From Paenibacillus glycinis (GTDB taxonomy: Bacteria; Bacillota; Bacilli; Paenibacillales; Paenibacillaceae): a stretch of DNA of 64,000 nt. Of the stretch, positions 1 through 9,094 are shown in pieces (the first letter of the stretch is position 1; each line of letters starts with the position of its first letter). The stretch covers positions 1 to 64,000 of the forward strand of contig NZ_JAAAMV010000024.1 in NCBI RefSeq assembly GCF_009909185.1, written 5' to 3'. The notes beneath the pieces were generated by a model that made no database searches, was not told the DNA's origin, and saw only the letters and a program-made list of their open reading frames with translations. The position numbers and the translations under genes were made by a program.

Positions 1-71
1 TCGATAGGTTCGAGGTGGAAGCGCGGCAACGTGTGGAGCTGACGAATACTAATCGGTCGAGGGCTTATCCA
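1..71 (+). rRNA. 23S ribosomal RNA, 3' end (partial)
   Basis: The first ~70 bases match the strongly conserved end of bacterial 23S rRNA (GTGTGGAGCTGACGAATACT, then AATCGGTCGAGGGCTTA). The gene enters from the left edge, so only domain VI remains. The exact 3' end is estimated by comparison with Bacillus 23S. No 5S rRNA-like sequence follows before the terminator and the tRNA genes. Confidence 0.92.
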
Positions 72-161
72 AAGACATGCGTAACATCAGCTAAACAAGA
101 CACCTTTCGCAAAGGTTCGTATCCAGTTTTCAGGGTGGAAGCTCGATAGCAAGTTGGAGTG

Positions 162-186
162 CCCACCGATGTGGGTTTTATTTATG
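162..186 (+). terminator. Terminator after the 23S gene
   Basis: CCCAC/GTGGG stem (162-166 with 171-175), a four-base loop and a T-rich tail TTTTATTT. It lies ~90 bases after the end of 23S and before tRNA-His, so it probably ends the rRNA transcript. The stem is short, hence moderate confidence. Confidence 0.55.
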
Positions 187-232
187 GGAAAAGCTGACCA
201 ACCCTTGGTAATGCATTACTACATAGTATCAT

Positions 233-309
233 GGCGATCGTGGCGAAGGGGTTAACGCACCGGTTTGTGGATCCGGCATTCGTGGGTTCAAGTCCCATCG
301 GTCGCCCCA
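233..309 (+). tRNA. tRNA-His (anticodon GTG)
   Basis: Cloverleaf with the extra 5' G (233) pairing with the discriminator C (306), the hallmark of tRNA-His. The acceptor arm is 234-240 with 299-305, the T arm 282-298 with loop TTCAAGT, the anticodon GTG at 267-269, and the CCA is encoded (307-309). The base pair closing the anticodon loop is T-T, a small irregularity; the remaining stems are well paired. Confidence 0.95.
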
Positions 310-330
310 GTAATCTTTTTACCGTTTCTT

Positions 331-405
331 GCGGAAGTGGCTCAGCGGTAGAGCATCGCCTTGCCAAGGCGAGGGTCGCGGGTTCGATTCCCGTCTTCCG
401 CTCCA
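331..405 (+). tRNA. tRNA-Gly (anticodon GCC)
   Basis: A 75-base cloverleaf: acceptor stem GCGGAAG paired with CTTCCGC, D-arm GCTCAGCGGTAGAGC, anticodon loop TTGCCAA (anticodon GCC), T-loop GGTTCGATTCC and encoded CCA. It lies 21 bases after tRNA-His and is probably co-transcribed with it. Confidence 0.96.
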
Positions 406-631
406 TCCTTTACGACGACAAGTCTTTGTCTGCGCTCGGCGCGGATGAAGGCTTTTTTGTGTTTGCTCGCGAGGGCCAGGGTTTCGCAAGCGTTGGAGAC
501 GACCGATTATGCCAGCATAGCGAGTAAACTTGGCATGATTTTATAAAGGATTCCGTGTATTTGTCATACGAATGCGCGGGAGATGTTCTATACTAATCGT
601 AGAAGAAGCAAGGGCAGTCGAGGGGGAGTTC

Positions 632-1552
632 ATGTTGGCCGGAGAAGTTTCCTATGCAGGTCCGCTGCGGAATTTGCAGCGGCTCATGATGCAGCCGATA
701 CGAATCGGGGGACTCACGATCACGTTATTGGATGCGCTTTCAGCGGAACATGAGGAAGCTTGGTCGCATCCTCCGCATCGTCATCCCTGGTATGAATTCA
801 ATTATGTGGGGGACGGCGGGCTGTTCACGACTTCGGCCGGGACCGAGTTTCGGATCGAAGCCGGGCATTCGTACTTGATTCCTCCGGGCGTCGTGCATTC
901 GCATCGGCATGGAGCAGGCGAGGCGGACGACGGATTTTGCCTGCGCTGGCAGTTCCAGCAGGAAGACGGAGGCGATGCCGTCAGCCTTGCGGAGGAAGCA
1001 GAGTTTATTCGCTGCTTCTCTACGGTGCGCGCCTATGCGCTGAAACCCGAAACGGCGGCGCCGCTATTCGCGCTGCGGCCGGAGTCGAGCCTGCTGTCGC
1101 TGCAAACGGCTTTCGCGGGCTGGTTGACGGGGCTGTTCGAGGACTGGCGGGCCGCTGCGTCCGCTGCGCCGCTGCAGGCGCATGATCATGGCGACATCGT
1201 TGTCCGCCAGACGCTGCTGTTTCTGAAAGCGTATTATGCGAACGAGGTTCGCGTGCAGGATATCGCCAATGCCCTGCATGTCAGTTACCGGACGCTCGCA
1301 AGGCTGTTCCGTTCGCAAACGGGGCTGACGGTCGTGGAGAAGCTGAACGACATCCGCGTGCAGCAGGCGAAGAAGCTGCTGATCGAGACGGACATGCCGA
1401 TGAAGCAGATCGCGCTTGCGGTCGGATTCAAGAACGAGTTTTATTTCTCGAATTTGTTCAGACAGGTCGCGATGGCGACGCCGTCGGAATTTCGGGCTCT
1501 CCGCCATGACGCGCGCGCGGCGAGTCCCCGATCCGTAGAAAGGGGCAAATGA
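632..1552 (+). CDS. AraC family transcriptional regulator (cupin sensor)
   Basis: Predicted DNA-binding regulator of about 306 residues. The N-terminal half is an AraC-type cupin (HRHPWYEFNYV motif, then GHSYLIPPGVVHSH). The C-terminal ~100 residues carry two helix-turn-helix units (VQDIANALHVSYRTLARLF and MKQIALAVGFKNEFYFSNLF), the classic AraC signature. I chose ATG 632 because AGGGGGAG lies directly upstream; an in-frame ATG at 572 has no such site. It ends one base before the SIS gene, so it probably belongs to and controls the isomerase/kinase/mannosidase cassette. The inducer is inferred to be a sugar; the sequence does not say which. Confidence 0.88.
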   Translation: MLAGEVSYAGPLRNLQRLMMQPIRIGGLTITLLDALSAEHEEAWSHPPHRHPWYEFNYVGDGGLFTTSAGTEFRIEAGHSYLIPPGVVHSHRHGAGEADDGFCLRWQFQQEDGGDAVSLAEEAEFIRCFSTVRAYALKPETAAPLFALRPESSLLSLQTAFAGWLTGLFEDWRAAASAAPLQAHDHGDIVVRQTLLFLKAYYANEVRVQDIANALHVSYRTLARLFRSQTGLTVVEKLNDIRVQQAKKLLIETDMPMKQIALAVGFKNEFYFSNLFRQVAMATPSEFRALRHDARAASPRSVERGK

Positions 1553-1553
1553 C

Positions 1554-2189
1554 ATGCATCATCACTTATCCGCGATGATCGGAAAATATCCCGAGCTGAT
1601 GGCTTGCGTGCAGGAGACGGCTCTGGCATATGAGCTCTTGGCCGATTCGTACCGGAACGGCGGCAAGCTGCTCGTATGCGGCAATGGCGGCAGCGCCGCG
1701 GACAGCGAGCATATCGTCGGCGAGCTGATGAAAGGCTTTGTTTCCAAACGGCCGGTGCCGGCAAGCTTCAGGGAATCGTTGATCCGCCTCTTCCCGGCGG
1801 ACGGGGCGCAGCTGGCGGACCGATTGCAAGGCGCGCTGCCGGCGATATCGCTCGCGAGCCATGCCGCGCTGATGACCGCATTCGCGAACGATGTATCCGC
1901 GGAAACGGTGTTCGCCCAACAGGTTTACGGCTACGGCAAAGAAGGCGACGTGCTTCTCGGATTAAGCACCTCCGGCAATTCGGCGAATGTCGTTCGGGCG
2001 ATCCAGGTAGCGAAATCGCTCGGCGTGCGGACGATCGGCCTGACCGGCCGCGACGGCGGAGCGATGAACACGCTGTGCGACGTGACGATCCGGGTCCCGC
2101 ATGACCGGACGCCGGATATCCAGGAACGGCATCAGCCGATTTACCATGCGCTGTGCATGATGGTGGAGGAGGCATTCTTCGACGCATGA
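1554..2189 (+). CDS. SIS-domain sugar-phosphate isomerase, GmhA-like
   Basis: 211-residue single SIS-domain protein. It shows the GmhA-family phosphate-binding motifs (CGNGGSAADSEH near residues 43-54 and STSGNSANVV near 137-146) and the C-terminal helix with IQERHQPIYHALC, where GmhA has catalytic Gln/His residues. GmhA itself converts sedoheptulose 7-phosphate, but many stand-alone relatives act on other sugar phosphates. Its coupling to a ROK sugar kinase and an alpha-mannosidase makes an aldose/ketose phosphate isomerase role (for example on a mannose phosphate) a reasonable inference. Its stop overlaps the kinase start (ATGA), indicating translational coupling. Confidence 0.85.
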   Translation: MHHHLSAMIGKYPELMACVQETALAYELLADSYRNGGKLLVCGNGGSAADSEHIVGELMKGFVSKRPVPASFRESLIRLFPADGAQLADRLQGALPAISLASHAALMTAFANDVSAETVFAQQVYGYGKEGDVLLGLSTSGNSANVVRAIQVAKSLGVRTIGLTGRDGGAMNTLCDVTIRVPHDRTPDIQERHQPIYHALCMMVEEAFFDA

Positions 2190-3175
2190 AGCTCTTGGCA
2201 GGTATCGATATCGGCGGTACGAAGTGCGCGGTCAGCTTAGGCGCGTTGGATGGCGAAGGGGGCATCGCGATCATCGGCAAAACTCGGATGCCGACGCCTT
2301 CGGCTCCTGAAGCGGCTATCGCGCGCATGATCGACGCATTGGAGGAGCAGTTGGGGAAGCTGGCCGAGGGCGAGCTATCCGCGATCGGCATCAGCTGCGG
2401 CGGCCCGCTCGACAGCCGGCGGGGATTGGTGCTGTCGCCGCCGAATCTGCCGGGATGGGACGCGGTCGATATCGTGACCCCGTTCGCCGATCGGTTCGGC
2501 GTTCCGGTAGCGCTTCAAAATGACGCCAATGCCTGCGCGCTGGCGGAATGGAAATGGGGGGCGGGGCGAGGCTGCCGCAACATGATTTTCCTGACCTTCG
2601 GAACGGGCATGGGCGCAGGCCTGATCCTGAACGGCGCGCTCTATTCGGGCACGAACGACCAGGCCGGGGAGGTCGGCCATATCCGTTTGGAGCCGAAAGG
2701 CCCGGTGGGCTACGGGAAAGCCGGATCGTTCGAAGGCTTCTGCAGCGGAGGCGGGATTGCCCAGCTGGCGCGGATGATGGCAGAGGAGCGCTTGAACGAG
2801 GGCGATCCGCCGTCGTTTTGCCGGACGACAGAGGAATTGCCCTTGCTCACCGCGGAGCTCGTGGGCCGCGCGGCCGAGCGGGGTGATCCCATCGCGATCG
2901 AGATTTACCGGTTGTCCGCGCGGAAGCTCGGGCGGGCGCTCGCATTGCTCGTGGATATCTTGAATCCCGAGCGAATCGTCATCGGCAGCATCTACGGCAG
3001 GCAGCGGGCGATCATGGAGCCTGTCGTGCTGGCGGAGATGCACCGGGAGTCGCTGCCGCTCTCCGCATCGGCATGCGAAGTCATGCAAGCGGGTCTGGGC
3101 GAGCACATCGGCGATTACGCGAGCTTGTCCGTCGCCATAAACCATTTGAACGAGAAAGGCGGCAATCGAATATGA
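2186..3175 (+). CDS. ROK family sugar kinase lacking the zinc motif
   Basis: 329-residue ROK protein. The N-terminal ATP loop DIGGTKCAVSLG, the catalytic-type segment LQNDANACALAEW and TFGTGMGAGLILNG are all present, so it should phosphorylate a hexose or amino-sugar; there is no HTH, so it is not a ROK repressor. Unusually, the zinc-binding CxCGxxGCxE block that follows the GH[IV] motif in most ROK kinases is replaced by GPVGYGKAGSFEGFCSGGG, keeping only the Glu and one Cys. Start ATG 2186 overlaps the previous stop, with GGAGGAGG at 2165-2172; the longer frame from 2153 lies inside the SIS gene. Its own stop overlaps the mannosidase start (ATGA). Confidence 0.9.
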   Translation: MKLLAGIDIGGTKCAVSLGALDGEGGIAIIGKTRMPTPSAPEAAIARMIDALEEQLGKLAEGELSAIGISCGGPLDSRRGLVLSPPNLPGWDAVDIVTPFADRFGVPVALQNDANACALAEWKWGAGRGCRNMIFLTFGTGMGAGLILNGALYSGTNDQAGEVGHIRLEPKGPVGYGKAGSFEGFCSGGGIAQLARMMAEERLNEGDPPSFCRTTEELPLLTAELVGRAAERGDPIAIEIYRLSARKLGRALALLVDILNPERIVIGSIYGRQRAIMEPVVLAEMHRESLPLSASACEVMQAGLGEHIGDYASLSVAINHLNEKGGNRI

Positions 3176-5661
3176 CCAACAGGGCGAAGCAGAAGATTCA
3201 TCTGATCGGCAATGCGCATCTGGACCCCGTCTGGCTGTGGCAGTGGCAGGAGGGATACGCGGAGATCAAGGCGACGTTTCGTTCGGCGCTCGACCGCTTG
3301 CGGGAATATCCGGATTTCGTGTTTACCCGCTCTTGCGCGGCCTATTACCGCTGGATCGAGGAGAACGCGCCGGACATGTTCGCGGAAATCAAGCTGCGCG
3401 TGGCAGAAGGCCGCTGGGTCATCGTCGGCGGCTGGTGGATCCAGCCGGATTGCAACTTGCCCTCGGGCGAATCGTTCGCCCGGCACGGCTTGTACGGGCA
3501 GCGGTACTTTCAGGAGAAATTCGGGACGATGGCGAAGGTCGGCTACAATGTCGACTCGTTCGGCCACAATGGCATGCTGCCGCAGCTCTTGAAGAAGAGC
3601 GGGATGGATTATTATGTGTTCATGCGTCCCGAGAAACACGAGAAGGAGCTGGAGCGCAATCTGTTTTGGTGGGAATCCGAGGATGGGAGCCGCGTCATGG
3701 CGTTCCGTCTGTCGGACAGCTATTCGACGAGCTGGGGGCTTCCGTTCGAGGAGAAAATCCTTGCGCACGGGGATATGGCGGATACGGACGGTCATCCGCA
3801 TATGACGTTCTACGGGGTGGGCAACCACGGGGGCGGTCCGACGATCGCGAATCTGGAGACGATCGCAGCCTTGCAGGCCCGCTACGGGCGGGAGCGTATC
3901 GTGCTGAGCTCGCCGAACCGCTATTTCGACGAGCTGGCGGCGGCGCAGCCGAAGATTCCGGTCGTGAAGGACGAGATGCAAATGCATGCGATCGGATGTT
4001 ACTCCACCCATTCGGAGTCGAAGGAGAACAACCGGCGCGCGGAGCATCGGCTCTTGACCGCTGAAAAATTCTCGTCGGCCGCGAACGTGCTGCTCGGCTT
4101 GCCGTACCCGCAGGAGCAGCTGAAGCTGGGCTGGGAGAACGTCATGTTCAATCAATTCCATGACATCATGGGCGGCTGCAGCATTCGCGAGGCGTTTCAG
4201 GATGCGCGCGAATCGTACGGGGAATCGCTGCATATCGCGGCGAAAGCGTTGAACGCGGCCGCGCAGCGGCTGTCCTGGTCGATCGACACGGTGAAGCCGG
4301 AGATCCGGTCGCTGAGCAAAGACAAGCATTGGCTGTCCTGGGAGCATGGCGATCTCGGGACTCCGCTGGTCGTATTCAATCCGCTGTCCTGGGAGGTCGA
4401 GGTGCCGATCCATGCCAACCGTCGCATGACGGGCGTGACGGACGATCAAGGCAATGCCGTGCCGACGCAGACCGTCCGCGCGTCGCGTACGAACGGACAG
4501 GACAACTGGGATACGCTGTTCATGGCGCGCGTCCCGGCCATGGGATATCGGGTCTATTGGTGCTTTTTGAGCAAGGAAACGGCCCCGGCGGCGTTGAAGA
4601 CGCCGGTGACGGCAGAAGCGAACGCGCTGGAAAACGCCTTCGTTCGTGTGGAGTTCGAACGGCATACCGGTTATATCTCCCGACTGCTCGACAAGAGAAC
4701 GAATGCCGACGTATTCGGCGGTCCTGGGGCGGTGCCGGTCATCATCGACGAGCATCACAGCGATACGTGGGGCCATGGCCTGCAAAGCTACCGCGATCTG
4801 ATCGGGTATTTCGCGGATGCCGAGGTCAAGGTGCTGGAGAACGGCCCGCTGCGCGGCATTGTCCGCGTCACGAGCCGCTATAACGGTTCGACGCTGCGTC
4901 AGGATTTTATTCTCCACGCCCATGCCGCGGATATTCAAGTGAAGGTGCAGCTGGATTGGCGGGAGAAGCACAAGATGCTGAAGCTGTCGTTCCCGGTTGC
5001 CGTAGAGCAGCCGGAGTCGCATTCGGAAATTCCGTACGGCTATATTCGGCGCGAGACGGATGGCAGGGAAGTGCCGGGCCAGCAGTGGATCGACGTCAGC
5101 GGCAAGGTTCCGGATTCGGAGGAGAGGCGCGGGTTGGCGATATTGAACAGCGGCAAATACGCCTATGACGTGCTGGATCGCGAAGCGAGAATGACCGTGG
5201 TTCGCAGCCCGATTTTCGCCGATCATTACGGGGTACGCGACGACCAGGTCGAGTTCATGGACCAAGGGCTGCAGGAGTTCACGTACGCCCTCGTCCCGCA
5301 TGACGGCAGCTGGCAGGACAGCGGCATCGTGCGCAAAGCCTACGAATTGAACGTGCCGCCGATTGCCGTATGGGAGACGTACCATGAAGGGCCGCTTCCG
5401 CAACAGCTGGAAGGCATTCGGATCTCGGCGGCGCAGATCGTATCCTCCGCGTTCAAACGGGCGGAAGACGACGACGGCTGGATTCTGCGCTGCTACGAAA
5501 CCGCGGGCCGGCCGGCGGAAGCCGAGATCGCCATTCCGATGCTGAACCGCCTATGGCAGGGATCGTTCGGCAAATGCGAGATCAAGACGTTACGCATACC
5601 GGACGACGCGGGACTTCCGGTCCGGGAAGTGAATTTGCTAGAGTACGAGGCTGCGAAGTAA
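3172..5661 (+). CDS. GH38 alpha-mannosidase
   Basis: 829-residue glycoside hydrolase family 38 enzyme. HLIGNAHLDPVWLW near the N-terminus supplies the zinc-binding His and Asp, and YNVDSFGHNGMLPQ contains the family's catalytic nucleophile Asp. QFHDIMGGCSI is another conserved GH38 block in the helical domain, and the C-terminal half is the beta-rich domain. No signal peptide is seen, so it should act in the cytoplasm on imported mannosides. Start ATG 3172 overlaps the ROK stop, and a terminator follows the gene. The set suggests release of mannose, phosphorylation by ROK and isomerisation by SIS; that pathway is inferred. Confidence 0.95.
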   Translation: MTNRAKQKIHLIGNAHLDPVWLWQWQEGYAEIKATFRSALDRLREYPDFVFTRSCAAYYRWIEENAPDMFAEIKLRVAEGRWVIVGGWWIQPDCNLPSGESFARHGLYGQRYFQEKFGTMAKVGYNVDSFGHNGMLPQLLKKSGMDYYVFMRPEKHEKELERNLFWWESEDGSRVMAFRLSDSYSTSWGLPFEEKILAHGDMADTDGHPHMTFYGVGNHGGGPTIANLETIAALQARYGRERIVLSSPNRYFDELAAAQPKIPVVKDEMQMHAIGCYSTHSESKENNRRAEHRLLTAEKFSSAANVLLGLPYPQEQLKLGWENVMFNQFHDIMGGCSIREAFQDARESYGESLHIAAKALNAAAQRLSWSIDTVKPEIRSLSKDKHWLSWEHGDLGTPLVVFNPLSWEVEVPIHANRRMTGVTDDQGNAVPTQTVRASRTNGQDNWDTLFMARVPAMGYRVYWCFLSKETAPAALKTPVTAEANALENAFVRVEFERHTGYISRLLDKRTNADVFGGPGAVPVIIDEHHSDTWGHGLQSYRDLIGYFADAEVKVLENGPLRGIVRVTSRYNGSTLRQDFILHAHAADIQVKVQLDWREKHKMLKLSFPVAVEQPESHSEIPYGYIRRETDGREVPGQQWIDVSGKVPDSEERRGLAILNSGKYAYDVLDREARMTVVRSPIFADHYGVRDDQVEFMDQGLQEFTYALVPHDGSWQDSGIVRKAYELNVPPIAVWETYHEGPLPQQLEGIRISAAQIVSSAFKRAEDDDGWILRCYETAGRPAEAEIAIPMLNRLWQGSFGKCEIKTLRIPDDAGLPVREVNLLEYEAAK

Positions 5662-5689
5662 CGATCCTTCGATAATCGGCACCAAATCG

Positions 5690-5727
5690 AAATCCCTTCG
5701 GCCATGATCGTTGCGGAAGGGATTTTT
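5690..5727 (+). terminator. Terminator of the mannosidase operon
   Basis: Ten-base stem AAATCCCTTC (5690-5699) with GAAGGGATTT (5716-5725) and a continuing T tail, 28 bases after the GH38 stop. Confidence 0.8.
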
Positions 5728-5823
5728 GATTGCGGCCGTCAATCACCGATATGCGATTGAGATCCATATGCGAGACCCAAGGAGCAGAGCCCGTTCGGTT
5801 AGGAATCGGCTCCGTGAAACAAG

Positions 5824-5860
5824 AAGAGCAAGGGATACGCCTCATGCGTCCCTTGCTCTT
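5824..5860 (-). terminator. Terminator of the rhamnosidase gene
   Basis: Perfect 12-base stem (5824-5835 with 5849-5860) just past the stop of the minus-strand gene. On the minus strand it is followed by a T-rich CTTGTTTC stretch. Confidence 0.75.
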
Positions 5861-5863
5861 GCA

Positions 5864-8773
5864 TTATCCGCCTATAACGACCCGGTCCGATTCAAGCGCG
5901 TAGCCTTCCGGTCCGACAAGTTCCAGTTCGACCGAGGCCGGCGAGACGACGCGCAGCTTCATGACCTTCGCGCCTTCGTCGATCTGCCAGGAGACGTCGA
6001 TCCGCCCGCTGCCCGGAAGGGGGACGGAACCGCGAGCCCAGGCGAGACCGGACGGCTTCGGCGCGATGCGCACCTTGGTCCAGCCCGGCGTGACGCCGCT
6101 GACGCCCAGCACCTCCGAGCCGAGGAAGAAGACGGGACCGGCCGACCAGGCGTGGCAGTGACTGCGAGTCGGCATCTTATCGTTTTGGGTGATGCCGCTG
6201 GTCGGGTATACTTCCCAGACGGTCGTAGCGCCTTTGTCCACCATGGCGCCGTATTGCGTCAGGATATCCTGCGTCATGACATCCTGCCGGCCGAGCTTCG
6301 CCAGCGCCTCGTGGTAGAAGAACGACATGAACGGACTGCCGATCTGTACGAACGCGGCCGGCGGCTCCACGATATAGCCCCGCAGCCATTCGGAGCGTTC
6401 GCCGTCGGGAATGCCGCATAGGCTGGCGACGACTTGCGTCTGCATGCTGAGCGTCTTCGAAGGGCGGCCGTCGGCGTGGATGCAGTCGAGATACGCCTGT
6501 CGATTCTCGTCCCAGAGATGCGCATTGATCGCATCGCGCAGCCGATTCGCCGTCTCTTCGTAGTCGGCTTGCGCTGCGGTATCGTCCGCCGCCGCCGCAA
6601 GCGCAGCCGCGTCCCGAAGCGATTTCACCAGGAACATGTTCTGCGGCGCGACGACCCCGTCTCCCGGCTGCTCGAAGTTCGCCCAGTCCAGCAGATTCCA
6701 CCCTCTGATCTTAAAAAGACCGCGTTCATCGATTTTCGCGAGATAATGGTCCAGCGTGAAGCGGACATGCGGCCATAAGTCGCGCGCGAATGCCGCGTTG
6801 CCGGTATAGCGGTAATGCTCCAGGCAGGCCGTGACCCAGAAAAAAGTCCAGTTCGGAATGACGCTACTCCAGCCGCTCGGCACTTGATCGGCATACAGCG
6901 GCGTCTGGAACGCCGATTCCGGCACGAGCCGCAGGATGCGCTCGACGATCTCGGCGGAACCGAAGGCGTAATAGTTGATCAGCGAAGCGTTGCGCGCGTC
7001 CCCGACCCAGAACGTCTGCTCGAAGGCCGGACAGTCGACGAACGTATCTTCCATGCACAGCCGCGTCGTGTCCCGGCTGATGCGCCAGATCTCGTTCAGC
7101 ATCGCGTCGCTGGATTGGAAGGTCCCGGCATCGGCGACCGGAAAATTGCTCTGCAGCAGCTTCATGTCGTAGAGCTTAGCCGGTCGCGACGCGCCCCGTA
7201 CCGTTATCGCCAAATAACGAAGGCCGCGACGGACCAACGACGCGTAGGCTTGTCTGCCTTCGCGGCACGTGTAGCGCAGCGTGTTGTCCAACTCGTACGT
7301 ATACTGGCGCCAGCCGTCGCGCATGTATTCGAAGCCGTAGAAATCGACGATCGTGCCTTCGGCGGCATCGAGCTCGAACGCCAGGTAACCGCTCAATTCG
7401 CGTCCGAAATCAATGAGAATTTCCGTGTCCAGCTCCGCGTGCAGCGGAATGACGCCGGGATCGGCGCTGGCCAGCACGGCGCGCTGCAGGGCGGCGGGCA
7501 CCGGCTGCGGCCGGTCGACGACGCGCCATGCGGTCTGGCTGTAGACGTCCGCCGTATGATAAAGCCGCGGATCGATCGGCTTCACCCACTCCCGGTAATC
7601 GGCCAATTGACGCTCCGAAGCAACCTGCTTGATCGCCGCGTACAGAGGCGGATTGCGATCGATGACGCTTTCCGGCTCATGGTCGATGTGCTCCGCCCAG
7701 CCGAAGGAGCCGATCGCGGCAAACGGAACCCCGGAGCTGTCGCTGCCGCCCATGCCGATGCGCGGCGAGCGAACCTCGAACGGAACGTCGCTGTCCAAGC
7801 CCAAATGGTACGCATGGCCGTGCATTTCCCGGTTCAAGTCGAGCAGCAGCAAATGCTCGCCGGCCGCGAGGCGCGCTTGCACGAATTGCTGCGGGGCTTC
7901 GCCGTAATAATCCGCCTCGGCGCACCAGTGTCCATCCAGGCTGACGCGCAGCGGCATGCGTCCGTTATCGACGCTGCCGACCGTCAGCACGCCGTCCTCC
8001 GCCATCGTGACGACGGCGGCGAGCAGCCCGATGATCGTAACCGTATTGGCGTGGTTGACGCTCTCCGGCACCATGATCGTTCGCACGTCGAACGCCGCGC
8101 TCCACGGAACGGGCTTCACGAAGTTCATTTCCTCGACCCGCGCCGGATAGACCGGCTCCTCGGTCAAGTAAGGGATCGGGCGCGGCGACAGGGTCGTCCA
8201 CGGCGCCATGCCCGGAGCGCCGATCGCTTCGGCGCGTTCCCATGCGGAATCGTCGAATTCGGGCAGCTTCCAGCCCTCGTCCCACCCGCGGCCGTCGAAT
8301 CGCTCCGTAAACCCGAGCTGGCAGGAAATTCGCTGGGAGGTGGCGTCGTAAGCGCCGTGAATCGCGGTCGTCCAGGACGCGTCCGTGCGGACCGGCGTCT
8401 CGGAGACTTGTCCGTCCGCGCCCAAACGGTCGACCTGGAGCAGCAGACCGCCGCGACCGCGCAAATATTGAAACGTCGCCAGACCGTAATGGAGCACGAT
8501 GACGGCGATGGCGTTCTCCGCGCCTTGCTTCAACAGGTGGCCGATCTCGTATTCGTCATAGGGCAGGTTCGAGGGAAAAGAGCGGATCGGCCCCCGTCCG
8601 ACCTGCGTTCCGTTCACGTACAGCACGTAACGGGAATCCGCGGTCAGCTTGAGCTTCGTCTCGCCTCCCGCCGCAGCCGCCTCTTCGCCGTAATGGAAGG
8701 TTTTGCGGAAACAGCGCCATTCGTTGCGGGGGCTTGCTTCGCCTTGCCCCCATATCCAGGATGCTTGCCACAT
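5864..8773 (-). CDS. GH78-type alpha-L-rhamnosidase
   Basis: 969-residue cytoplasmic glycoside hydrolase with bacterial alpha-L-rhamnosidase architecture. The N-terminal beta-sandwich begins with WQASWIWG and includes YVLYVNGTQVGRGPIRS. The (alpha/alpha)6 catalytic barrel holds the acidic motif VDCPAFEQTFWVGDARN, corresponding to the DCPxRxxxxWxGD block of GH78. HCHAWSAGPVFFLGSEVLGV near the C-terminus is the usual closing motif before the last beta domain. I chose the ATG at 8773 because AAGGAGG precedes it at good spacing; the frame could open at 8812. It converges on the mannosidase operon, so the two loci may both serve plant or glycan breakdown. The family is sure; the exact substrate is not. 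Confidence 0.88.
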   Translation of the reverse strand: MWQASWIWGQGEASPRNEWRCFRKTFHYGEEAAAAGGETKLKLTADSRYVLYVNGTQVGRGPIRSFPSNLPYDEYEIGHLLKQGAENAIAVIVLHYGLATFQYLRGRGGLLLQVDRLGADGQVSETPVRTDASWTTAIHGAYDATSQRISCQLGFTERFDGRGWDEGWKLPEFDDSAWERAEAIGAPGMAPWTTLSPRPIPYLTEEPVYPARVEEMNFVKPVPWSAAFDVRTIMVPESVNHANTVTIIGLLAAVVTMAEDGVLTVGSVDNGRMPLRVSLDGHWCAEADYYGEAPQQFVQARLAAGEHLLLLDLNREMHGHAYHLGLDSDVPFEVRSPRIGMGGSDSSGVPFAAIGSFGWAEHIDHEPESVIDRNPPLYAAIKQVASERQLADYREWVKPIDPRLYHTADVYSQTAWRVVDRPQPVPAALQRAVLASADPGVIPLHAELDTEILIDFGRELSGYLAFELDAAEGTIVDFYGFEYMRDGWRQYTYELDNTLRYTCREGRQAYASLVRRGLRYLAITVRGASRPAKLYDMKLLQSNFPVADAGTFQSSDAMLNEIWRISRDTTRLCMEDTFVDCPAFEQTFWVGDARNASLINYYAFGSAEIVERILRLVPESAFQTPLYADQVPSGWSSVIPNWTFFWVTACLEHYRYTGNAAFARDLWPHVRFTLDHYLAKIDERGLFKIRGWNLLDWANFEQPGDGVVAPQNMFLVKSLRDAAALAAAADDTAAQADYEETANRLRDAINAHLWDENRQAYLDCIHADGRPSKTLSMQTQVVASLCGIPDGERSEWLRGYIVEPPAAFVQIGSPFMSFFYHEALAKLGRQDVMTQDILTQYGAMVDKGATTVWEVYPTSGITQNDKMPTRSHCHAWSAGPVFFLGSEVLGVSGVTPGWTKVRIAPKPSGLAWARGSVPLPGSGRIDVSWQIDEGAKVMKLRVVSPASVELELVGPEGYALESDRVVIGG

Positions 8774-9094
8774 CGGTTGTTGCCTCCTTGTAATCGTATT
8801 CATCCCCTTCATTGTAAAGGAGAAGCGGCGCTTGGACAGGGATTGATCCAGACTTAATTCGGGGTCATTTCAGACATTTGGGCTGCGCGAAATCTCGTCA
8901 AGCGCAAGGTACCGCTCCCATGCTGACATAATGTGGCAGATAGGCCGATTTAGCCTCCATAACGAATGGTGAGGGCAGGAGAACGCGGAATACGGCCCGA
9001 ATACCGGCAGGAAGCGTTTTCCTCGATTGCCGGGCATGAATTACAATGACACCAAGCCGATTGCGGCTAGGTGCGCGTAGGAGGACAAGAACGA
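8774..9094. other. Intergenic region between divergent genes
   Basis: 321 bases between the divergent GH78 and MFS genes, so both promoters should lie here. I see ribosome binding sites at each end but no convincing -35/-10 pair, operator palindrome or conserved RNA. Confidence 0.5.

Noticed and set aside
205..232. TTGGTA-16-TATCAT promoter for the tRNAs
   Set aside because: The -10 would abut the mature tRNA-His 5' end, leaving no room for a transcription start.
3115..5403. 762-codon minus-strand frame
   Set aside because: Complementary to the GH38 gene. It arises from GC-rich codon bias, and its Arg/His-rich product matches no family.
6815..8857. 680-codon plus-strand frame
   Set aside because: Antisense shadow of the GH78 gene with Arg/Asp-rich low-complexity translation and no ribosome binding site.
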